Of a DNA stretch of 64,000 bases, positions 1-11,362 are shown in pieces (positions within the stretch are counted from its first letter, which is position 1; each line of letters opens with the position of its first letter). Where the stretch lies: contig JAXGGA010005525.1 in assembly GCA_038373865.1 (NCBI GenBank), forward strand, positions 1 through 64,000, given 5' to 3'. The DNA is from Uloborus plumipes (Eukaryota; Arthropoda; Arachnida; Araneae; Uloboridae). The translations under genes were made by a program, and so were the position numbers. The notes under the pieces were generated by a model. That model was given only the letters and a program-made list of their open reading frames with translations. It made no database searches and was not told the origin of the DNA.

Positions 1-829
1 CTTCAACAATATTAAATTGAAACGTGTTGATAAAGTTCTCCCTCTTTTAACCGTCAGTAGCTCTATAAAAAATTCACAATGAAAAGGTACCAATAGATCC
101 AGTATTACTGTTTCAACGAATGTGTATTTCTAAGTATTTGGAGGATGAGCTTGATACAATTTTTAAGTATGAATTGGCTCCTTATCCATTATCACTCATC
201 GATGCAATTGAAATGTGTAAAACACAAAAATCAGCCATTCACATCATCGATGGTGTATCTCTTTTACATCGCGTTGTATGGGATCGAGATGAAAAATTCG
301 ATACAATTTTTGAGAAGTACGTTAATTACGTTCATAGACATTTTGGTAACAACGTTTTTGTAGTACTCGATGGATATTCTGATCATACTAAGAATATCAA
401 AGTTTTAGAGCAACGTCGTCGGATAAGTAAAATATCTCCATCTTCTGAGGTTCTTTTTAACATATTTATGATTTCTCCAACAAAACATCAGCGATTTCTT
501 GCCAACACACATAACAAGTCTCGATTTATTTCAATGCTTTCAGAAAAATTAAAAGCTGCTCATATTTCTGTGAAGCAAGCCAATAATGACGCTGATGTTC
601 TATAATAATTGAAACAGCTTTAGAAAATTTCAACACAAATACCACTATTATTGTTGGTGAAGATGTCGACTTGCTAATACAGGGTTGCCACTCAATTCCG
701 GGAGAAAAATTCCCTGTGTTTTCCCTGCATGAATATGCAGTATTACGAACGAGCGAACACTGATATTCTATATGAACATTAATATCCTGGCACAGAAAAA
801 ACATAGGGAGGCAAAGCAGAATTCATTAA

Positions 830-1578
830 CTCTTCACTGCACGAATTTTTATATTTTCATGAAAAAAATCATTTGTTACCTTTTAAATAGCCCTGAGTTC
901 AGGAAAAATGAAGAAAAAAATTAATCTTAAAAATGTGCACCAAAAATGATGTTTTAATTGTTTGTTCTATATATGGCACAAAGCACATAGCATATGCTTT
1001 GTATATCGATAAGTGTAATAATCTACAATGTGTTTTGTGCCATAAGTGGTATAAACAAACTTTCCACTAAGTGTATTTAAACATTTTTAGAACAAAGGAA
1101 ATAATGACTAAGTACACTTCTAACGGAAATGCAGACCCTTTTTTTAAAAAAAGCAAGAACTGTAATACCTAGACTAGTGCAGCTAACTAGTGCATAAAAA
1201 TCACACTAAACTGTTACAGCAATGTTCCAGAAGAAGCACAAAGCTCAGTTTAACTGCATTTAAAAATCATAGGAATATATCGCTCATGGGCTGCAATAGT
1301 GGCACAACTCAAAAAATCGTGTTTTGAGATAAACGGGTTTAAAGTTTTCATTGCTATGGGAAATGAATAAGAAACGCTTTAATGTGCTGCCTTCTTACGG
1401 CCTAATATTGAATTATGAGCTGTGCCAGTACTGCGGCTCAAAAGAATGTATTTTTCCTATTTACACCTGTCCTTTGTTAAAAACGGGTGTTTTTTGTGTT
1501 GTGCCACTATTGCACTCAGTGAGCGATATGAGGGTTTATTTGGTTTGTGCCAGATCTGGCACACCGTGCAGTGAAGGG
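830..1578. mobile_element. TTAA-target MITE nested in the 680-2034 element
   Basis: TTAA occurs at 826-829 and 1579-1582. The ends are inverted repeats: CTCTTCACTGCACG on the left and, read on the other strand, CCCTTCACTGCACGG on the right. A TTAA duplication with CCC-type ends is typical of piggyBac-like elements. No transposase is present. The interior is rich in GTGCCA/TGGCAC motifs and contains a further hairpin. Confidence 0.68.
1277..1529. repeat. Imperfect inverted repeat (hairpin) inside the TTAA MITE
   Basis: ATATCGCTC followed by GCAATAGTGGCACAAC at 1277-1306 is mirrored by GTTGTGCCACTATTGC followed by GAGCGATAT at 1498-1529. It may be a separate small MITE or the palindromic core of its host element. 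The short open frame at 1351-1596 runs through it and looks incidental. Confidence 0.5.
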
Positions 1579-2917
1579 TTAAATCTGAAATCTTAGAATG
1601 GATTGATGACTAATCTCATACTCTCTAATTAAATTAGCATAAGCTTTAAAATGCATTTCAAACAAAGTAATAAATATTTTTTGCTTCTATAATACACAAT
1701 TAACTATTTACTTATAAACTTAGCAAAAAAAAAAAACTGAAGTAAAATTACTATTTATTTTAATTATTATTTTATTCATTTGCGCATAAATTTTACTATT
1801 TCATTTAATTATTATTTTATTCATTTGCGCATAAATTTATTCATTGGTAGTTTACATATTTTAGAATTCATTTTGGCAACTTGAACTTTTGAAAAAAAAG
1901 TAAAATTCCCTGCACTTTCCAGATTTTTGAAGAAACTTTCAAAATTCCCTGGATTTTCCCTGTTTTTCTGTTGATTTTTTAATTCCCTGTATTTTCCCTG
2001 TGTTTTCAGGTTTCCCTGTGGCGTGGCAACCCTGTAATAATACTGTCAGCAAGAACTCCTACTGACAGAATTATTTACTTTTTAAACCTGGTACAACTGG
2101 AAAAGACGCAAAACTGTACTAATCACAAAGTTTAACTTCATATCCAAAGTGTCAAGATCATATCTTATTTTTACATGCAGTAACTGGATGTGATACTACG
2201 TTAGCGTTTTATAAGCGAGGCAAAACGAAAATATTTAAATTATTTGAAAAAAATCAGGATTTAATTCATTGCACTGAAGTTTTCAAAAATATCAGCTGTT
2301 CTCCCAATATCATTCTCACTAATGGAATTCGCTCTATTCTTGCTATGTATGGAGCTCTAAAAAAAGTCGATTCCCTTGACAAGTACAGGTATTCTTGTTT
2401 CGTGAAAAATACACGTAACAATAAACCTGTTCAATTATCCTGTTTTCCTCCAACATCTGCTGCTGCATATCAACATTTATATCGTGTGTACTACCAAGTA
2501 CAAATATGGCTAGGCAACAAGCTAGACCCTGAAAACTGGGGATGGGTCCTGAAAGATAACGTTTTGGAGCCAATTCAGACTCTACTGATACCCGCTCCAG
2601 AAAAACTTCTCCATACTATTTTTTGCAATTGCAAGAAGGGATGCAGTCATAATTGTGGCTGCAGAAAAGTCGGATTGTTTTGCTCAAAAATTTGCAGTAA
2701 TTGCCTAGGCCAGTGGTGCTCCAATGTGGAATCAAATGCAATCGATGCTGATGACGATGATATTGGTAAAGAAGATGTAAGTGATCCCATTTTTTCATTC
2801 GAGCCATCTTTAGAAGTTAAAGATCAAGAAGAGAGGGGAAGAAGAAATAGAAGATCATATTACTATTCAAGAGCTGGAAGGAAATTTAAAACGCATTTAA
2901 AAAAAATAAATAAATAG

Positions 2918-3592
2918 TAAACTGTATGATAATCAAGAGTTTGAAGTATCATCAAAACACATGTTTAAAAGATAAATAGAAATATGTTTGATAATATTTG
3001 TGTCATTCATTCTGTCGTCATTCTGCACCTCATATAGGACTCCTACTTTAAATAGCGATATTTTGGTTTCAAAATACCACAAAATTCCTTTTTTTATTTT
3101 TGTCTTTTTGGTCATGTGAAGCATATAAGAGACTTTTAAATGAGTGCAAGAATCATCTTTAAATGGCTGCACGGATTCCAAAATCTTACTGTCAACTAAT
3201 TGGTGATGTTTGCCCGAGAGGAAAAGTTATATTAACATCTTAAAAGACGTGTTTCTTTTACTGAAGTAAGTAAGAATATTTTCTCATTATTTATCCTAAA
3301 TAAATAATGTGCATGAATTTAAAGTTATTTTGAATGAAAAATATATTCTAAAAAGAGGGGAATTAATGTATAGTATACTTAAAAAAAAATATTTTGCACT
3401 TGCTTTACAGAGGCTTCTTATCCATTAAGGGGGGGGGGATGTAATATTGATGTTGCTAATTTCACATGATCTGGACCCGACAGAGTTGAACTTGATATAA
3501 ATACTTCTTTTGAACGTATTGTATAACTTACAAACTTTATATGCACTTTTTTATGATAACACTTAACGTTTGTGCAAACAAAAGAAAGAATT
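2918..3592. other. No recognisable gene
   Basis: AT-rich sequence after the pseudogene, with a 10-G run at 3429-3438. An 82-codon minus-strand frame (2933-3181) has no motif I recognise and is probably chance. Confidence 0.5.
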
Positions 3593-4040
3593 TTTTGACC
3601 TTTGACCTTGCATAAAATGTTTAGATTAAGTGGGATCGATAGGGATTTTTGATATTTCGTTTATAACGATGTATTTTAGGTCTGTGTCAATTTTTAGCTC
3701 TCTGTGAATTTTTTTGGTTTTAAATTAAATTTTTTTTTTGTTTATTTTGACCTTTGACCTTCCATAAAATGCTTAGTTCAAATGGGATCGATTTAAATTT
3801 TTTATATATCATTTATAATGATGTATTTAAGGTCTGTACCAATTTTTAGCACCGTACGATTTTTTTTCAATTTTTTGAAAAAAAATTCAATTTTGACCTT
3901 TGACCTTGAATAAAATTTTTAGCTCCACCTGGATTCATGAGGACTTTTGAGATTTCACTTATAATAATGTTCTTAAGGTCTGTACCAATTTTCAGCTCTA
4001 TGCGAATTTTTCCGAACTCGAATGTCTATTTTGACTGGGC
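3593..4040. repeat. Tandem repeat, about three 150-bp units, each with a DR1 motif
   Basis: TTTTGACCTTTGACCTT recurs at about 3593, 3745 and 3891, spaced about 152 and 144 bases. Each is followed by a conserved segment containing AAAATG(C/T)TTAG, TTTATAA(C/T)GATGT and GGTCTGTACCAATTTT. A partial fourth start (TATTTTGAC) lies at about 4028. On the minus strand the motif reads AGGTCA-A-AGGTCA, the DR1 consensus of HNF4/RXR-type nuclear receptors. Whether it binds anything is untested. Confidence 0.75.
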
Positions 4041-4239
4041 TATATAAGGTCTTTTTTTCACCAACAAAAAGGATTGCATGCTGCTTTAAATTTTTAATAG
4101 ATAATCAGCAGCAACGTGTAGTTCATACATAATTAGTTTTACTTTTTCAATGGCTAATCAGCTAATAGCGCACAGGAAAATTAGGACACATAATTTTGCA
4201 AAGAAACAATGATACATTTTTTTCATTAAATCCATTTTC

Positions 4240-4336
4240 TCTGAATTTCTGTTATTTTTTCGAAATTCCTTGACATTTCCTTGATCAGCCAAATTGCATG
4301 GTTTTCTCTGGTTTCCCAGTTCTGTCACCCCCTGAG
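4240..4336. mobile_element. Probable transposon end fragment, TTCCTTG/TTCCCAG-rich
   Basis: The sequence ending TTTCCCAGTTCTGTCACC at about 4328, after several TTCCTTG and TTTCCC motifs, resembles the TTCCCTG-rich subterminal part of the element at 680-2034. A second patch of TTCCCTG/TTTCCCAG lies at 4915-4970. No partner terminus or TSD was found. Confidence 0.3.
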
Positions 4337-4340
4337 CGAT

Positions 4341-5229
4341 CTCCAGAACAGTGTGAATTGAACCATGTTTGATATTAACAAAGCAGCTCGTAAGAAGCTT
4401 TGGTTCATTTTTTTTGTTGTTCTGAATATCCTTTCAAAATGTATCCAGTCATAGAAAAATTCCTTCTCTTGCTTAAAAAGAAACCACTCTATCGTCAAAA
4501 AACTACAAAAAACTCGTTTTTTTTTTCCAAAAAATAGCGGCTAAGAGAAATCAAACCAAAAATGAATAATATAAAAAATATAGAGGTTTTTCAAATGTAC
4601 AAGAATTGCAAGGAATGTGAGAGCGCTGCTAACACTGATTATTTTTCATACCCAGAACTGTCACCAGATCCAGATGAAGAGGTAGCCCTTCGCCTTGACT
4701 TAACTGGTTTCACATCAGTTGATTCTTTCTTTGATTCCACATCAGAAACTCTGCAAAAAAAAAGAAACATAAAGTCTCATACAATGTACTATTAGCATGC
4801 ATACACATTAACTAAAATACATGGAAGCTGAAACAACAAATACAATCATTTAATTGTCATTCTTTAAAATTCGATATATCTTGACCATGGTACAAGCAAA
4901 AACCTAGAAAAGGATTTCCCAGATAATTCCCTGATTGAGTTCTAAAAACTTCCCTGATTTTATATTTGTGACTACCACAGAAATTTTAAAGATGAAAAAA
5001 ACATTAACATAGAGTTACATTTGCTAAATAGTGTAGAATGTTTCAAAGAATCCCTTTTCCAAGCTGAGAAAGTGAACTTATGAATGAAAAAATGAACTTA
5101 AAGGAATATTTGGATAGTTATTTTTTTTTTTTGTTAAGCTATGATGCCTTTCTTTTACATAGAAAAAAAAAGAGTGTGTGCTGCTTTAACATTTTGTGCA
5201 TAAGATTTTCAGTGCTAAAGTAGCCCACT
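4341..5229. other. No recognisable gene
   Basis: Contains homopolymers and one 77-codon plus-strand frame at 4562-4795 with an acidic middle (PELSPDPDEEVALRLDLTGF). I do not recognise it. It has no supporting neighbours and could be an exon or transposon scrap, or chance. Confidence 0.35.
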
Positions 5230-5739
5230 ATGAGTAAAATGGGACAATGTTGGAAAAGGTACCAACACATTTCTAATGGGCTAAAAACTCAGCAAACAGC
5301 TGTTTTGAGGCTATAAAATTCAAGCCTGTTCATCAGTGCATAAAAGAGAACGCTTTTTACATCTAGAAAAATTCTTATTTAGTTGTTAATGATTCGTCCA
5401 GCGCGACCCTTTTCCCTAGTGTTTGGAATTCTTTCCTTTGAAAAACTTTTTTTGTACATGACCTTTTCCTGAGTACAGATGTCCTTGCTGTTCCAATGAC
5501 ATAATTGCTTCCAGATCCCTCTTCTTAGGTCTTATTTACTTCTGTCTGTCTCTCATTTCTCGTTCACTTGACTGTTGGTTTTGAAAAAGTGAACCATTCT
5601 TAGTATCATGCACTGATAAAGAGGCTTGCATTTTATAACCTTAAAACAGCTATTTGCTGAGTTGTTAAATGTGTTTCTTTCATCATTTTAAATGTGTTCT
5701 TTTGTACCTTTTTTACACACATTGTCCCATTTTACTCAT
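5230..5739. mobile_element. Inverted-repeat (foldback/MITE-like) element
   Basis: The left arm from 5230 (ATGAGTAAAATGGGACAATG, then AACTCAGCAAACAGCTGTTTT, to ATCAGTGCAT) is mirrored by the right arm at about 5605-5739 (ATGCACTGATAA ... AAAACAGCTATTTGCTGAGTT ... CATTGTCCCATTTTACTCAT). The arms are about 110-130 bases and diverged, with a unique middle of about 250 bases. No clear TSD or coding capacity. Confidence 0.6.
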
Positions 5740-6148
5740 TTCTCGGTACAAAGTTTTCGACATTTTTTTTTTACACTAGTCCACTTACATTTTAATCAGA
5801 TATTGTTTTGCAAAAAACAAAAAAAGGCTCTCATCAGGCTAAAAGCTTGTATCTTAAACTAAAATAAAATAATACTTACATACCAAAAAAACGCAACAAC
5901 TATCAAGACTTTGTGTGATAATAAAACATTTTTGCATTAAATTGCACAAAATGAAAACTATCTTTAAATGGATACTTCTCGCCTTCAAGAGAGACGGCAC
6001 CTCCTTTAAATGAAATGGAACAACCTCAAGAACAGACCCTTCAAATGGAGACCATAACAATCTGAAAGTTGCCTCTTAGAAATTTTACTGGTGATCTTTA
6101 CGCCATGTTTCCTCAGGGGGGGGGGGGCAACCCTTTAATGCATATCTC
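5740..6148. other. No recognisable gene
   Basis: AT-rich sequence with a 12-G run at 6116-6127. The 68-codon minus-strand frame at 5854-6060 shows no motif. Confidence 0.4.
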
Positions 6149-6152
6149 TTAA

Positions 6153-6852
6153 GGGGTTACAGTACCTCAAAAATGACCAAAAGACCAAAAAAAATTGTAT
6201 TGCTTATTTCAAAAGTAAAAGTTATTTAAAACACTCAGAAAAAAACAGCATTGTTCTAGCTAAATTATTTAAAAAGTTATGAGTGACTTTAGGGCATACA
6301 TGCTATGTATTCTAAAGGAAAAGCCAAACTTTAAAGTGCTTTTTCTCGGTGATCAGTTTTTAGTATTTCTATGTTACTAGAAATGCTAAGGAATTTTTTC
6401 TATTAAAGATATAACTTTAAAGCAATATTTTTTGCACTCAGGATAATATATTTAACAAAACTGTGCATTGAATAAGCGTTTTATAAATTACAAAATTTTT
6501 TAGAGTTTGTTAAACCTCGAAGAACAAAATTTTCTAAGAATTTTTTACATAAAAGGTCACAAAATATTTTCTAATCAAAATATAAGAAAATGAATGCACA
6601 GATTTGTTGAGGTTTTCCTTGTGATCATTTCGCAAAAAGAAATTTTGAAATTAGTGCAGAAACAAAAAAGCCTTAGGGTTTTAAAAAAACTGAAATTTTC
6701 TTACATTTTTCAAATTTTCAAAAAAAGTTTTCAAAATTTTTGATGTTTGAAAATAAATTATTGATTTTTAAACAAGTGCAGAAACAAATATTTCAAAGAA
6801 TTAACTTTTTCACTTAAATTAAAGAAATTTGTTAGAAAGGTACTGTAACCCC
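6153..6852. mobile_element. TTAA-target non-autonomous DNA transposon
   Basis: TTAA flanks both ends (6149-6152 and 6853-6856). The ends are GGGGTTACAGTACC and GGTACTGTAACCCC, a perfect 14-base inverted pair. The 700-base interior is A/T-rich with no open frame. A TTAA duplication points to the piggyBac or Kolobok groups; the GGGG start favours the latter, as inference. Confidence 0.8.
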
Positions 6853-6856
6853 TTAA

Positions 6857-7420
6857 ATTGAAACTAATAACAAGAAAATGGCAAATGCTCTACAAGTCAA
6901 AAATAAAGTCTTCACAAAACAATTTCAGGAATAAGTACATCCAAATCCAAAACGCAAATAAATAAATAAAATATGAATGCATTGTACAACAAATAGGTGA
7001 GGGCAGTGAAACTGGCCATTTCCATGCCTGTTAGTGATGGGTGTTGAAAATGAAAAAAGAAAAAAAAAGGGATATTTTATAAAAATTAATCAAAAAAAAA
7101 AAAGAAAAAATGAAGAGAGCGGAATGAAGAGAGGCGAAAGTTTTTTCCAAACACAGGGGCTAGACATTCTCTGCCCAAAGGACTAAGCAATTCAATTTCC
7201 ACTGCTTTGGTTGGGGGAAAAGGGAAATCTTGGGCAACAAGAAAAGTGCCCCATGGTCAGAAGTTACAATGGGGTGTCAATCACTTGCTGTTCTTTTTAA
7301 TCCAGCCATTGCGATGGGCTGGATTGTGTTGTATTGGCGATGTGGAGTGATGAGGTGGGGGCGCTGAAGTAGTAATGCGAAATCGATGTTGATGTTTTGG
7401 AAACATCGATATTTTTGTTA
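6857..7420. other. No recognisable gene
   Basis: A/T-rich with purine runs. A short self-complementary stretch lies around 7305-7325 (CCAGCCATTGCGATGGGCTGG). The minus frame at 7297-7536 is not recognisable. Confidence 0.4.
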
Positions 7421-7469
7421 AAATATCTATGTTTCAGGTTCGATTTTTTTTCCAAGGTCCGATTTCTAT

Positions 7470-7862
7470 GTTTCAGCAAAAAAGATGCATAAAAAGGTGT
7501 GATAATTATATTAATTAAAGCATTTATGTACATCATTAATCGGAAGTTGCAGAAGTAATGTCATTGGAAAACGTTTTCCATGATTATTATTCGCGGCCGA
7601 CATTTTTTAAGCATCGCTGATTTGTTCACAGTTTTATTAATTTTATTTCTGTTTTATGTCGATGTTTTATATTTCAGCAGCAAAGTTGAAAGAAAAAAAT
7701 GAGATAAAAAAGATTCATCGTTGATCAGTTGTTGCAGTATCTATATTATTGGGAAAAAAAATTCTTTAACTATCACCAATCATTTATGGTCGATGACTTT
7801 TAAGCATATCGTTGTTCCGTGTTCGAGGGGGTTTTTTCTATGTCAATTTTGTGTGTTTCAAC
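7470..7862. repeat. Diverged tandem repeat, about 190-200 bp unit
   Basis: Units start near GTTTCAGCAAAAAAGATG (about 7472), ATTTCAGCAGCAAAG (about 7672) and GTTTCA (7855). Each of the first two continues with an (A/T)GTTGCAG...ATTGG(G/A)AAA segment. The third unit is cut at 7862 by the large hAT element and resumes at 14331 (GTTTCAGCAGAAAAAATT ... CAGTAGTTGCC). The repeat therefore predates the insertion. Confidence 0.55.
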
Positions 7863-8461
7863 CAGGGGCGTATTTAAGGGGGGGCGGCCCCCCCCCCCCC
7901 CCGAAATCGAGAAAGATTTTTTTCAAAAGTAGGTGTTCGGTTCGTGTTTGCTCAAAAAAAAAATCCTTAAGAAAAAAGCCCACTCTCTATTAACATTGTT
8001 TTTCAAACGTGTATATAAGCCCCCCCCCCCAGAGGGTCTTTCCCTCCTATACCCATCCCCCTCCCCGAAAAACATTCTTTTTTTTTTTTTAAAGGTAGTT
8101 ATTATTATTCGGCTTAAGTTTACTCTTAAATTATTCATACTTTTAGCTTGAAATACATAAATAAATAAATAATTATTGCTAATAATAATTCGATAGATGG
8201 CACCAGGCAAGGTCAGGGTACCCTTGCACTTTACTCAAGAGAAAAAAGAACGTGTCTTGGGAAAATGAAGATATTTCATTTAGAAAACGCATAGAATAGA
8301 AAAAATCCTAATCATTTTGAATAGAAATTTTTAAATGAAAAATATTCAACACGTGTAGATTATTAGTCAGCAAATTATGTTTCGCTTTCTTATCATTCCC
8401 CCTTTTTTTCTACTCAGTCAGGAAATAAGAGTCTTTAAAATAATGCTCCACTCAATAAATC

Positions 8462-8940
8462 TCTATATATAAAGATGACTGTGTTTGTTTGTAACCACTG
8501 GCCAGAAGGTTGGTCCCTATATAGACGAGCCGATGCATCAAGATTAAGTTTGACCACTTTGGATCCAGCTCGTGTTTGAGGGTTGTCTTTTCCTGCGAGT
8601 TATCGCTTTTTGGTAACTTTTCACGTGAATTTAACGAAGCTTGGCAATGTCCTGAAACTTTGTTTTGGTAATCCTAGCTCCGCAACAATGAAAAATGAAA
8701 GTAAAAGTAAATAAGTTGGATCCAAAGTGGTGAAACTTTAGCTTGATGCGTTGGCCCGTCTATATAGCGGTTCTATCCAGAATCATCTACAGACAGCCAC
8801 AGACACCCTACCACAGCACCTACAGACCTGAAACTTGGCACAAAATTTCGAATGTATCCCCGTGTAATGCATCTCGGAGGTCAAATTCTAAATTTCGAAT
8901 TAGTTATTTTTAAATTAATTAATTAGTCTCATTTTTGGTG
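8462..8940 (+). mobile_element. Helitron-like 5' terminus and body
   Basis: TCTATATATAAAGATGACTG followed by GTTTGTTTG looks like the 5' TC end of non-autonomous Helitrons. CCTGAAACTTGGCAC at about 8829 is a segment I associate with the same group. The 3' end was not found; the end given is approximate. Confidence 0.35.
8518..8766. repeat. Hairpin MITE with TATATAGACG ends
   Basis: TATATAGACGAGCC...ACTTTGGATCC at 8518-8573 is mirrored by GGATCCAAAGT...GGCCCGTCTATATA at 8716-8766. It interrupts the Helitron-like sequence and has TA at its edges. Confidence 0.55.
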
Positions 8941-9600
8941 TATCTGCCATAATTGAGGGGGGAAACCTTCCCCCACCCCATAACATTATGCATCGCTGAA
9001 AAGGTGTTTTTTTCTGAAAAAGAAAAGCTTTAGCACGTTTCTCTCCGTTAATTAGAACAGGAAATATTAATCAAATTAGTCAATTTTCAAGGCTTAACGT
9101 TGTACGCAAAACTGAAACACTAGATCCATTTCCCATACAAGCTGCTCTTTCTTCAGTGGTTTAAATTTACGTATAGAGTTAAGCGTTGAAAATTGACTAA
9201 ATTTGAGTATATCTCCTATTACTTACTTAACATGTCTTCTTGATTTATTTGGAGATTTGTTTTAAACTTTAAAAATACTTTTAGTGTAGTTAAAAAGGTT
9301 GTGGAGAAACCGGTAAGACTAGAATTTTTTATGCCACATTTTAAAAGAACTTGATGCATTTACAGCTTTTAAAATACTATGAGATTTATAGCTGTGATGC
9401 CTAATAAGTGAATTTGAGGTGTAATATAAGAGTATATTCTTAAAAGTTAAAGTTTTATTGTGGCCAATAACTCTCACAATATTTCCAGAAAATTATAGTA
9501 ATTGACCTCCTATGATGAGAACGCTACTAATAACTCTAAATGTTTAGCAACAGCAAAATCAGATGAAGAGTTTAATGTATTAAATAAATTCATGTCTCTA
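8941..9600. other. No gene; one hairpin
   Basis: TAGTCAATTTTCAAGGCTTAAC at about 9077 is inverted at about 9179 (GTTAAGCGTTGAAAATTGAC). GTGGCCAATAACT at about 9461 is a motif repeated further on at 10404, 10600 and 10864. Confidence 0.4.
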
Positions 9601-9639
9601 AAAGACTTAGAAAATATTTTTGGAAGTCTTTGGAAAATA

Positions 9640-10193
9640 TTTTTGGAGGCGAAATGGACGAGATAAAAGCACCGAAATATCAGGAGGGAGTTTCAAATAA
9701 TACATGACCATTATACAAAGTTTGGCGCTTTTTCTCCAGAATGATTTTTCTAAAAACAACTCCAACAATACTGAAATACTGACTGCAATTATAACAACAA
9801 ATGCAAATTTGACTAATGAAGATAATGTGACAGCAGCAACAATTGTAATAACTCTTCTGAAAACTCCTATAAATTTGTGTACATCATCTACTTCAAACAA
9901 AACAACTCATTGTAGCAAATTTATCGATGATTACCAGCAAAATGCGCCAAAAAGTAGGAGAAAACTTCTTAATAGGATAGACAAAAAAACTATTCTTTAT
10001 AATTTCTGAGAGTTATAGAGCAGCTATTGAAAACACTGAACAAGAAAGGCAGCAAAAAAGAGTGAAAAATAAAGAAAAGAAAAGAAAACGGAATGGACAA
10101 GCAGCCGTACAGAAAGAAAATGCTTTAAAGAAGACTAAAACAAATAAAGAGAAGTCAAAAAATAGAAAAAGGAAAGATGGAGAAAGATATTGA
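9640..10193 (+). pseudogene. Decayed C-terminus of a pogo/Tigger-like transposase
   Basis: A Ser/Thr-rich open stretch (9704-10009) is followed in another frame (10002-10193) by SESYRAAIENTEQERQQKR and a long Lys/Arg/Glu-rich tail that stops at 10191. A Ser/Thr-rich linker and a basic coiled tail of this kind close many DDE_1 (pogo/CENP-B-like) transposases. The DDE core itself is not visible, so the call rests on tail composition. Confidence 0.35.
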
Positions 10194-10300
10194 ATGCTAT
10201 AATGTTATAATATATTTGATAATTGGAAAATATATTCAATTAACTGTATAACACCTTCATATAATGGTATACTATATTCATGTAAAGGTATAATATTTTC

Positions 10301-10336
<36 letters not shown>
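10301..10336. repeat. (TA)n microsatellite
   Basis: About 17 uninterrupted TA dinucleotides. Confidence 0.95.
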
Positions 10337-10339
<3 letters not shown>

Positions 10340-10530
10340 TAATCCAATATAACATTGAATGTTTACATGGTAAATAACTATGGTTTCATAGCCAATAACT
10401 ATGATAAGGTGGCCAATTACCATCAATTTGACATTTTTGTTTTTGCGTTGACTTTTTTCTAATAATGTATTCGAAAAAGTGTTTTCATACAGTATGAGTA
10501 GTAAAATGCATTAATATAGTATTATATGAA

Positions 10531-11058
10531 GTATTTTTTATTTATGTAGAAATATTTCATTTATTTTTTATTCAAGCATACAAATATGATGTCGCTAAAG
10601 TGGCCAATTACTATACCGCTTCAACTATAATAATTTTACTTCAGAGGGTTGGAGTGAATTTAAATTCATTCAGTGGACTTCCTTCCCATTTAAATGCACG
10701 GGTTGATATCCCCCTTTCTTTTCTATAGTCTTTAGCTCTAAAATGAGTTTTTAGAAAAGAGAAAGCTCCGAATTTGTCTCTATACCCAAAAAATGTATTT
10801 TTTATTTATGTAGAAATATTTCATTTATTTTTTATTCAAGCATACAAATACGATGTCGCTAAAGTGGCCAATTACTATACCGCTTCAACTATAATAATTT
10901 TACTTCAGAGGGTTGGAGTGAATTTAAATTCATTCAGTGGACTTCCTTCCCATTTAAATGCACAGGTTAATTTCCCCATTTCTTTTCTATAGTCTTTAGC
11001 TCTAAAATGTGTTTTTAGAAAAGAGAAAGCTCTGAATTTGTCTCTATGCCCAAAAATT
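10531..11058. repeat. Two-copy tandem duplication, 264-bp unit
   Basis: The unit beginning GTATTTTTTATTTATGTAG starts at 10531 and again at 10795. The copies differ at few positions. Each includes AAAGTGGCCAATTACTATAC, the motif also seen at 10404. The short frame at 10774-10992 lies within the repeat and is incidental. Confidence 0.9.
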
Positions 11059-11362
11059 TCCGGAAGAGTCCCTAAATCCTTTTATTATCCCAAATGTTGT
11101 CAGACAAGGCCTAAAAGCAGTTGTTCCTTTTAAAGAATCATGGCGTAAGCGGCGCTATTGAATTATTTTTAAGGGGCGTTTTTAAAAGTTTTTGTTTTCT
11201 TTTTCTTTGACGTGTAGCTCTCGGTTTTAGAGGGATTTTCGTGAAATTCTTGGATGATAAGTTTTTGCTCTTGGGGGTAATGGGCACCTCTGCTAAAAGT
11301 AAAATTTTGAATCTTCAATTTCAAAAAATAGAACTTAAAATTGCATTCTGGAAGCTTCAATG

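Larger units (their letters stand above)
680..2034. mobile_element. DNA transposon, CAGGGTTGCCAC ends, 5-bp TSD
   Basis: The element begins CAGGGTTGCCAC and ends GTGGCAACCCTG apart from one short insertion (GTGGCGTGGCAACCCTG). TAATA is present immediately on each side (675-679 and 2035-2039), and removing the insert rejoins the reading frame of the interrupted protein. Subterminal sequence on both sides repeats TTCCCTG many times (690-730 and 1905-2015). There is no transposase, so it is non-autonomous. A second element with the same ends and a 5-bp TSD lies at 11363-13568. The CAGGG start with a short TSD suggests a hAT relative with 5-bp duplications, but the superfamily is inference. Confidence 0.8.
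69..2917 (+). pseudogene. Broken PIN/FEN-like nuclease-fold protein with C-terminal CXC domain
   Basis: Two halves of one protein flank a transposon. The 5' half reads in frame from 69 (stop at 66-68) to about 603. It includes VPIDPVLLFQR, then HIIDGVSLLHR and VFVVLDGYSDHTKN, the acidic motifs of a PIN/FEN-like fold. A one-base frameshift near 602 moves the frame, which resumes as IIETALENF...VGEDVDLL up to the insertion at 679. The 3' half (open from about 2140) carries FLHAVTGCDTT, then YKRGKTKIFKLFEK, and ends in a cysteine-rich CXC (tesmin/TSO1-like) domain at about 2623-2727 (CNCKKGCSHNCGCRK, then FCSKICSNC), followed by an acidic and a basic tail. Similar multicopy proteins are known to me from invertebrate genomes; their function is unknown to me. 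The transposon, the frameshift and stops near 2130 make this copy dead. The 5' end may lie outside the window. Confidence 0.72.
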
